Positions 29,889 to 34,306 of a DNA stretch of 34,306 bases are shown piece by piece. The stretch covers positions 1-34,306 of the forward strand of contig JBQTJJ010000156.1 in assembly GCA_052387235.1 (NCBI GenBank). The letters are read 5' to 3'. The translations under genes and the position numbers were made by a program. Within the stretch, counting starts at the first letter, position 1. Each line of letters starts with the position of its first letter. The stretch comes from JBQTJJ01 sp052387235. GTDB lineage: Bacteria; Actinomycetota; Acidimicrobiia; Acidimicrobiales; GCA-2861595. Under the pieces are notes generated by a model. The model was not told where the DNA came from and did no database searches. It saw only the letters and a program-made list of their open reading frames with translations.

Positions 29889-30470
29889 GTGGCCGCCCTT
29901 CGCCCAACGGTGCGCCTGGCCGCCGCCGGCGCGGTGGTGGGGCCGCTGGCGTTCATCGGCGCCTGGAGCACGCTCGGAGCCACCGCCCCCGCCTATTCCC
30001 CGGTCCACGACGCCATCAGCCGGCTGGCCCGCGGCGGGGCCGACACACGGGTCCCCATGACGGCGGGCCTCGTCGCGCTGGCCGGCGGCATCTCGTCGTT
30101 CGCGCTCGTCCTGAGGGACAAGGTGCCGGGGCCGGCGTGGGTCTGCTCGGCCATTACCGGCGCCGCCACCTTCGGCGTGGCCGCCGTCCCCCTGGGCTCG
30201 CCGGGTCGAGACGACGTCCATGGCGTGCTCGCCACCGTCGGCTACGCGGCGCTGTCGGCCACACCGGCGACGGCTGCACTCCCGCTGGCCCGCCTCGGCC
30301 GGCGCCATTGGGCGGTCGTATCGGCGGCGGCGGGGACGGTTTCCGCCCTCTGCCTGGCGGCCACCATTGCCACGCCGGCGCGTGGTTTGTTCCAGCGCGT
30401 GGGCCTCACCACAACCCACATTTGGGTCGTATCCACCGCAGTTTCCGTGCTGCGAAAGAAATTTCCCTAG
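29889..30470 (+). CDS. DUF998 family multi-pass membrane protein
   Basis: A 193-residue integral membrane protein of the DUF998 type. It has about six hydrophobic segments, the loop AYSPVHDAISRLARGGADTR after the first helix, and GRDDVHG between later helices. The role of the family is not established. The GTG start at 29889 is set by the upstream TAGCTT; the longer open frame to the left is a shadow. The last 60 bases and the following gap are noticeably AT-richer than the rest of the window. Confidence 0.85.
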   Translation: MAALRPTVRLAAAGAVVGPLAFIGAWSTLGATAPAYSPVHDAISRLARGGADTRVPMTAGLVALAGGISSFALVLRDKVPGPAWVCSAITGAATFGVAAVPLGSPGRDDVHGVLATVGYAALSATPATAALPLARLGRRHWAVVSAAAGTVSALCLAATIATPARGLFQRVGLTTTHIWVVSTAVSVLRKKFP

Positions 30471-30500
30471 TTGTGTTGGTGGTGCGGCCCTCATTGCCTT

Positions 30501-30506
30501 TAACGT
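30501..30506 (+). promoter_or_regulatory. -10 hexamer TAACGT, probable leaderless start for 30513
   Basis: TAACGT ends six bases before the ATG at 30513, in a locally AT-rich stretch after the DUF998 gene. TTGGTG about 19 bases further up is a possible -35. Confidence 0.55.
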
Positions 30507-30512
30507 GAACGT

Positions 30513-30710
30513 ATGCCGAAGATGAAGCGCACGTTCCAGGTCGAGATCGAAGCCAAGATGCTGGTCGACGCGTTCGACGAGGCCTCGGCCCGGAAGAAGG
30601 TCGAGAAGACCTTCAGCCGTGCCCGCACCCTCGATCCGGACGTCCGGGCCTCGGGCGACATCTGGACCTACGACGCCTCGCTCCAGACCGATCTTCCGGC
30701 CCCCAGCTGA
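30513..30710 (+). CDS. 65-residue hypothetical protein
   Basis: A small charged protein, MPKMKRTFQVEIEAKM then LVDAFDEASARKKVEKTFSRARTLD, predicted as a beta strand followed by a helix and a short C-terminal strand (SGDIWTYDAS). The pattern resembles the small cytoplasmic domains that pair one strand with one long helix, but I cannot name a family. It has its own -10 hexamer and precedes the 32-residue ORF by 24 bases. Confidence 0.7.
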   Translation: MPKMKRTFQVEIEAKMLVDAFDEASARKKVEKTFSRARTLDPDVRASGDIWTYDASLQTDLPAPS

Positions 30711-30721
30711 GCAGTCGGCAG

Positions 30722-30727
30722 TACGAT
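30722..30727 (+). promoter_or_regulatory. -10 hexamer TACGAT, probable leaderless start for 30735
   Basis: TACGAT ends seven bases before the ATG at 30735, the most common spacing in this window. Confidence 0.5.
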
Positions 30728-30734
30728 TGGGGCC

Positions 30735-30833
30735 ATGGCCAACAAGGCACCTGCAACCCCACAACCGAAGAAGCAGGGGAAGTCGCTGAAGGAGAAGCGA
30801 GCGGACAAGAAGGCGAAGAAGGCCGCCCGCTAG
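30735..30833 (+). CDS. 32-residue highly basic protein
   Basis: The ORF encodes MANKAPATPQPKKQGKSLKE followed by a run of alternating Lys, Arg and Ala (KRADKKAKKAAR). It is shorter than common gene-calling limits. Support comes from the TACGAT hexamer seven bases before its ATG, from Lys codons that are almost all AAG, and from resemblance to tiny actinobacterial proteins with a KSLKEKRAxKKAKK core that I recall. The charge suggests RNA, DNA or ribosome contact. It ends 22 bases before the ABC-F gene and is probably co-transcribed with it. Confidence 0.6.
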   Translation: MANKAPATPQPKKQGKSLKEKRADKKAKKAAR

Positions 30834-30855
30834 GAGCGCCGTCCCGGGGTCGGCG

Positions 30856-32625
30856 ATGATCCTCGTCGACCTGGAGGGCGTGGCTGCCCGCCGGCCCGAC
30901 CGGCCGCTGTTCGAGGACCTCTCGGTCACCGTGCACTCGGGCGACCGCATCGGCGTGGTGGGGCCCAACGGGTGCGGCAAGTCCACCCTCCTGTCGCTGC
31001 TCGCCGGCGCCTCCGGGCCCGAGGAGGGCGTGGCCCGCCGTGGCCGGGGCGTGCGGGTCGGGTACCTCCACCAGCGGCCCGCGGCGGCCGAGGGCACGGT
31101 GCTGGACGCGGTGGGCCGGCGGTGGGAGGCGGCGGCCGTCCTGGAGGGGCTCGGGATGGGCGGGCTGGGGGAGGCCCCGTTCGCCACGTTGTCCGGAGGC
31201 CAGGCCAAGCGGGTGGCGCTGGCGCAGGTGCTGGTGGAGGAGGTCGACCTGCTGGTGCTCGACGAGCCCACCAACCACCTGGACCTGGAGGCCATCGCCT
31301 GGCTGGAGGAACGACTGGCCCGCTTCCGCGGCGGGCTCGTCCTGGTCACCCACGACCGCCACGTGCTGGACCGGGTGACGACGCGGATCCTGGAGCTTGA
31401 CCGCGGCCGCCACCACGTCCACGACGGCGGCGGCTACGCCGCCTACCTGGAGGCGGCGGGCCGGCGCGCCGAGCAGGAGGCCACGGCCGACGCGGTGCGC
31501 CGCAACCTGGCCCGGGCCGAGCTGGCGTGGCTGCGGCGCGGCGCCCCGGCCCGGACCCGCAAGCCGAAGGCACGCATCGCGGCCGCCACCGCCGTCGTCG
31601 AGGGGGGGCCGGCCGCTCCGGCCCGGCCCGGCGACGTCGAGCTCTCCGCCGCGGCCCGGGGCGGGGCCACGCCCCGGCTGGGTGACCGGGTCGTCACCCT
31701 GCACGGCGCCGGCCACCGCTTCGGCACCGGGCCGTGGCTGTTCCACGGGCTCGACCTCGATCTCGAGCCGGGCGGGCGCCTCGGCGTGGTCGGGCCGAAC
31801 GGGTCGGGCAAGTCCACGCTGCTCGACGTCCTGGCCGGGCGGACGGCCCCTGCCGCGGGCCGGGTGGAGACGGGCTCCACCGTGCGCGTCGGGTACTACG
31901 ACCAGACAGGCGCCGACCTCGACCCGAGCCTGCGGGTGCGCGACGCCGTGGCCGGGCCCGACGGCGTCCAGCCGGGATGGGAGCAGGTCCGGCTGCTGGA
32001 ACGGTTCCGCTTCGACACCGACGCCCAGTGGGCGCCCGTCGCCACGCTGTCGGGGGGCGAGCGCCGGCGCCTGCAGCTCCTGCTCGTCCTGGCCACCCTG
32101 CCCAACCTGCTGCTGCTGGACGAGCCCACCAACGACCTCGATCTCGACACCCTCCGGGCCCTCGAGGACCACCTGGAGGCCTGGCCGGGCTCGCTGGTGG
32201 TGGTGAGCCACGACCGGGCCCTGCTGGAGCGCACCGTGGAGGACGTGCTCGTGCTCGACGGGCACGGCCGCGCCGCCCCCGCCCCGGGGGGCTACGCCGG
32301 CTACGACGCGGCCCGGCGGGCCGCTCCGGCGACCGGGCCGCCGAGGCCCTCTCCTGCTGGCGGCCCCACCCGCCCGAGGCCCGCCGGCGGAGATCCGCCC
32401 GCCCGGCGACGGTCGCCCAGCACCCTGCGCCGCCTCCTCGCCGCGGCCGAGAAGGAGCTGGAGGAGGCCTCGGCCGGCCGGGACCGGGCCGCGTCCGAGC
32501 TGGCCTCGCCCGGCGCCGGCCACCAGGCCCGCACCGACGCCGCCCATGCCCTGGCCGACGCCGAGACCCGCCTGGCCACGGCCGAGGAACGCTGGCTGGC
32601 GCTGGCCGAAGAGCTCGGCGCCTGA
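30856..32625 (+). CDS. uup: ABC-F family ATPase, Uup-like
   Basis: A 589-residue soluble protein with two ABC ATPase domains and no membrane part. Domain 1: Walker A GPNGCGKST (about 36-44), signature LSGGQ, Walker B LLVLDEPTNHLD. Domain 2: GPNGSGKST, LSGGERRR, LLLLDEPTNDLD. The linker AELAWLRRGAPARTRKPKARI is typical of Uup, and a C-terminal coiled coil (RLLAAAEKELEEAS...) follows a Pro-rich stretch. ABC-F proteins act on the ribosome; Uup proteins are linked to translation and to DNA-structure tolerance. It follows the 32-residue basic protein by 22 bases. Confidence 0.92.
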   Translation: MILVDLEGVAARRPDRPLFEDLSVTVHSGDRIGVVGPNGCGKSTLLSLLAGASGPEEGVARRGRGVRVGYLHQRPAAAEGTVLDAVGRRWEAAAVLEGLGMGGLGEAPFATLSGGQAKRVALAQVLVEEVDLLVLDEPTNHLDLEAIAWLEERLARFRGGLVLVTHDRHVLDRVTTRILELDRGRHHVHDGGGYAAYLEAAGRRAEQEATADAVRRNLARAELAWLRRGAPARTRKPKARIAAATAVVEGGPAAPARPGDVELSAAARGGATPRLGDRVVTLHGAGHRFGTGPWLFHGLDLDLEPGGRLGVVGPNGSGKSTLLDVLAGRTAPAAGRVETGSTVRVGYYDQTGADLDPSLRVRDAVAGPDGVQPGWEQVRLLERFRFDTDAQWAPVATLSGGERRRLQLLLVLATLPNLLLLDEPTNDLDLDTLRALEDHLEAWPGSLVVVSHDRALLERTVEDVLVLDGHGRAAPAPGGYAGYDAARRAAPATGPPRPSPAGGPTRPRPAGGDPPARRRSPSTLRRLLAAAEKELEEASAGRDRAASELASPGAGHQARTDAAHALADAETRLATAEERWLALAEELGA

Positions 32626-32629
32626 GCGC

Positions 32630-33298
32630 TCAGTCGCCGACGACGACGCGGATGTTGAGGTGGCCGGTGCCGGTGGCGCCCCAGAGGCGGAGCCACATCG
32701 GCACGTACATCTCCATGCCGCGGGCGGCGGCGATGTCGCCCAGGTCCATGAGGTCGTCGGCAGGCCAGCCGAACGTGCGGAGCAGGGCCCGGACCTCCTC
32801 CTTGGCGGCGCCGTCGTCGCCGCAGACGAACATGGTGGTGGGGCCGGGCAGCCGGCCGGGGTCGACCATGACGTCGCAGTTGACGGTGTTCAGGGTCTTC
32901 ACCACCCGCGCCTCGGGGAAGGCCCGCTGGATCCGCTCGCCGAGGCTGTCGTCGTTGCAGGGGTCGAGCCTGGGCGGCATGCCCCGGGAGAAGTCGAGGG
33001 GGTTGGCCACGTCGATGAGCACCTTGCCGGCCAGGTTGGCGGCGCCGGCCGAGGTGAGGGCGGCCATCGAGGCCACGCCGGACGTGGCGTTCACCACGGT
33101 GGCGGCGGCGGACGCGGCATCCTCGAACGACCCCTCGCCAGCCAGCTCCCCGGCGCCGGCCGCCCACGCCACCGCCTTCTCGTTCCCGGCGGTGCGCGAG
33201 CCCATCACCACCCGGTGGCCGAGCTCGACCAGCTTGGTGCCCAGGGTCCGCCCGACGATCCCGGTGCCCAGGACGGCGAGGGTGCCGGGCTGCGTCAC
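32630..33298 (-). CDS. NADPH-dependent F420 reductase-like protein
   Basis: A 222-residue Rossmann-fold protein of the COG2085 family (F420H2:NADP oxidoreductase-like). The dinucleotide motif GTGIVGRTLG is at residues 11-20, with the SRT segment (about 34) that reads the NADP phosphate, and the conserved VKTLNTVNCDVMVDP block. It may move hydride between F420H2 and NADP, consistent with F420 use in actinobacteria, but some family members act on other substrates. It begins with a GTG four bases after the stop of the SHOCT-like gene, so the two are probably translated from one message. Confidence 0.85.
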   Translation of the reverse strand: MTQPGTLAVLGTGIVGRTLGTKLVELGHRVVMGSRTAGNEKAVAWAAGAGELAGEGSFEDAASAAATVVNATSGVASMAALTSAGAANLAGKVLIDVANPLDFSRGMPPRLDPCNDDSLGERIQRAFPEARVVKTLNTVNCDVMVDPGRLPGPTTMFVCGDDGAAKEEVRALLRTFGWPADDLMDLGDIAAARGMEMYVPMWLRLWGATGTGHLNIRVVVGD

Positions 33299-33302
33299 CC
33301 GG

Positions 33303-33587
33303 CTAATCGACCGAGAGCCGGCTCATCAGATCGGTCTTCGTCTCCTCGAAGTGCTCGTAGCTGATGACGCCGGCGTCGAACTGCTGGTGGAGCTCGGCGA
33401 TCTTCTCGAGCAGGTCGGCCGTGGACGGCTGGCGACCGCCGTTGGTGGCGACCGGAGCGCCCTCCGCGGCGTCGTCGCCAGGAGCCGCGTCGGCGCCCTC
33501 CTGGCGCCGCGACCGCTTGGCCGCGGCCTTCGCCTTCTTGTCGCGATCGCGCTGGAGCTTCCCGAAGCTGGTGCGTTGGCTGGCCAT
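33303..33587 (-). CDS. Small SHOCT-like C-terminal domain protein
   Basis: A 94-residue cytoplasmic protein. A basic N-terminus (SFGKLQRDRDKKAKAAAKRSRR) is followed by a flexible acidic/Ala linker and a SHOCT-like C-terminal helix pair (LLEKIAELHQQFDAGVISYEHFEETKTDLMSRL). SHOCT domains are short oligomerisation modules found at protein termini. The ATG has a GGAGAGG stretch just upstream, and TACACT nine bases away. Function unknown; it is coupled to the F420 reductase-like gene. Confidence 0.78.
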   Translation of the reverse strand: MASQRTSFGKLQRDRDKKAKAAAKRSRRQEGADAAPGDDAAEGAPVATNGGRQPSTADLLEKIAELHQQFDAGVISYEHFEETKTDLMSRLSVD

Positions 33588-33638
33588 GGCCTCTCCAGTG
33601 TAGGTGCAGGCTCCCTCCGGCCCTGCGACACCCCGGGT

Positions 33639-34306
33639 TCAGACCTGTTCCGCGGCGAAGGTGTCGCACCCCGGGAGGTCGTCGGATCGGTAGCCGGTGA
33701 GGAACCAGTTCCGGCGCTGCTCCGACGATCCGTGGGTGAACGCCTCGGGGCGCACCTCCCCCTGGGCCTGGCGCTGGATGCGGTCGTCGCCGATCGAGGA
33801 GGCGGCGTCGAGGCCGTCGCTGATGTCGTCCTCGGTGAGCTCCTCGATGAACCCGGTGGCCACCGCCCCCCGGGCCCACATGCCGGCCAGGCAGTCGGCC
33901 ATGAGCTCCACCCTGACCGCCGCGCTCTGGGGCCCGGTCTCGCCGTCGCGTCCCCGCTCCAGCACGCCGGTCAGGTTCTCGACGTGGTGGCCGTACTCGT
34001 GGGCGATGACGTAGGCCTGGGCGAACGGGCCGCCGCGGGCGCCGAAGCGGCTGCGGAGGTCGTCGTAGAACCCGAGGTCGATGTAGATCTTCTGGTCGGC
34101 CGGGCAGTAGAAGGGGCCCACCGCAGACGACGCCGACCCGCACGCAGTGCTGACACCGCCAGTGAAGAACACCGTGGTCGCCCGCCGGTAGTTGGGCTCG
34201 TTCTTCTCCCAGTAGGCCTGGACGCTGTTCACCACGCCGACGATGCGGCAGTCGTCGCGCTGGTTGGCGTCGTCGCCGGTCCGGCAGTTCGCCGACAGGT
34301 CCGACT
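33639..34306 (-). CDS. Neutral zinc metallopeptidase (YpfJ-like), 5' end outside window
   Basis: The C-terminal part of a putative zinc metallopeptidase of the neutral_zn (PF04228-like) family. The active-site helix HEYGHHVENLTG is present with the later glutamate in RVELMADCLAG. Cysteines (ACGS, FYCPAD, DDCRIVG and CRTG) suit an exported, disulfide-containing domain. The frame stays open to the end of the window, so the N-terminal signal or membrane segment expected for the family is not seen. A GTG at 34235 could be mistaken for the start, but homology-like sequence continues beyond it. Confidence 0.88.
   Translation of the reverse strand, partial: SDLSANCRTGDDANQRDDCRIVGVVNSVQAYWEKNEPNYRRATTVFFTGGVSTACGSASSAVGPFYCPADQKIYIDLGFYDDLRSRFGARGGPFAQAYVIAHEYGHHVENLTGVLERGRDGETGPQSAAVRVELMADCLAGMWARGAVATGFIEELTEDDISDGLDAASSIGDDRIQRQAQGEVRPEAFTHGSSEQRRNWFLTGYRSDDLPGCDTFAAEQV

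Noticed and set aside
1..34306. tRNA, rRNA or mobile-element genes
   Set aside because: No cloverleaf-like segments, rRNA signatures, transposase or integrase motifs, or flanking terminal repeats were seen by eye; a covariance-model search would be needed for small RNAs.

Overview
The window is a GC-rich (clearly above 70% by eye) actinobacterial chromosome segment. Three things point to the class Acidimicrobiia or a close relative: secreted proteins ending in tandem 42-residue repeats of the GYWLVASDGGVFAFGDA type, a mycothiol S-conjugate amidase (Mca), and a SigK/RskA-like sigma/anti-sigma pair. The taxonomic call is inference. No tRNA, rRNA, CRISPR array, insertion sequence or phage gene was seen. 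The region is dense, ordinary chromosome with about 40 protein genes.

Layout. Bases 1-5.4 kb: RsbW-like ATPase, DUF72 protein, NTF2-like protein with no normal start codon, class III nucleotide cyclase, RecB-type nuclease, PAP2 phosphatase, M23 peptidase and a two-helix membrane protein. 5.4-11.6 kb: two large tandem secreted paralogues (LVIVD repeats, PA domain, six C-terminal repeats) read leftward. 11.7-16.5 kb: FtsH, a Pro/Ala-rich anchored surface protein behind an 18-codon leader ORF, a small conserved-looking protein, a secreted thermonuclease and a ChbG/YdjC-type deacetylase. 16.5-18.7 kb: a compact cluster of TatA, a cupredoxin lipoprotein and two exported ferritin-like proteins, which looks like an extracytoplasmic metal/redox module. 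18.8-23.1 kb: a GH26-like glycosidase, then (minus strand) an SCP2-like protein, a duplicated-domain lipoprotein, an ECF sigma factor and its anti-sigma factor. 23.1-28.3 kb (minus strand): Mca, a low-complexity membrane protein, a class I glutamine amidotransferase-like hydrolase, a TlpA-like thioredoxin, pterin dehydratase, acylphosphatase and a TrmA/RlmD-type RNA methyltransferase. 28.3-34.3 kb: a MetE-like protein with a decayed metal site, DUF983 and DUF998 membrane proteins, two tiny ORFs, a Uup-type ABC-F ATPase, a F420/NADP reductase-like protein, a SHOCT-like protein and a zinc metallopeptidase cut by the window edge.

The strongest pattern not explained by the genes is in the starts. 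A -10-like hexamer TANNNT ends 6-9 bases before the start codon of about 14 ORFs, the arrangement expected for leaderless transcripts. The same motif reveals two very short leader ORFs whose stops overlap the next start (13799-13855 and 29843-29863), a symmetric shared -10 between divergent genes (29872-29881), a 32-residue basic protein (30735-30833), a likely non-AUG start (about 1830-1835), and the correct GTG start of the pterin dehydratase. Three perfect 15-20 bp stem-loops lie at or within 8 bases of stop codons without U-tracts and look like terminators, two of them shared by convergent genes.
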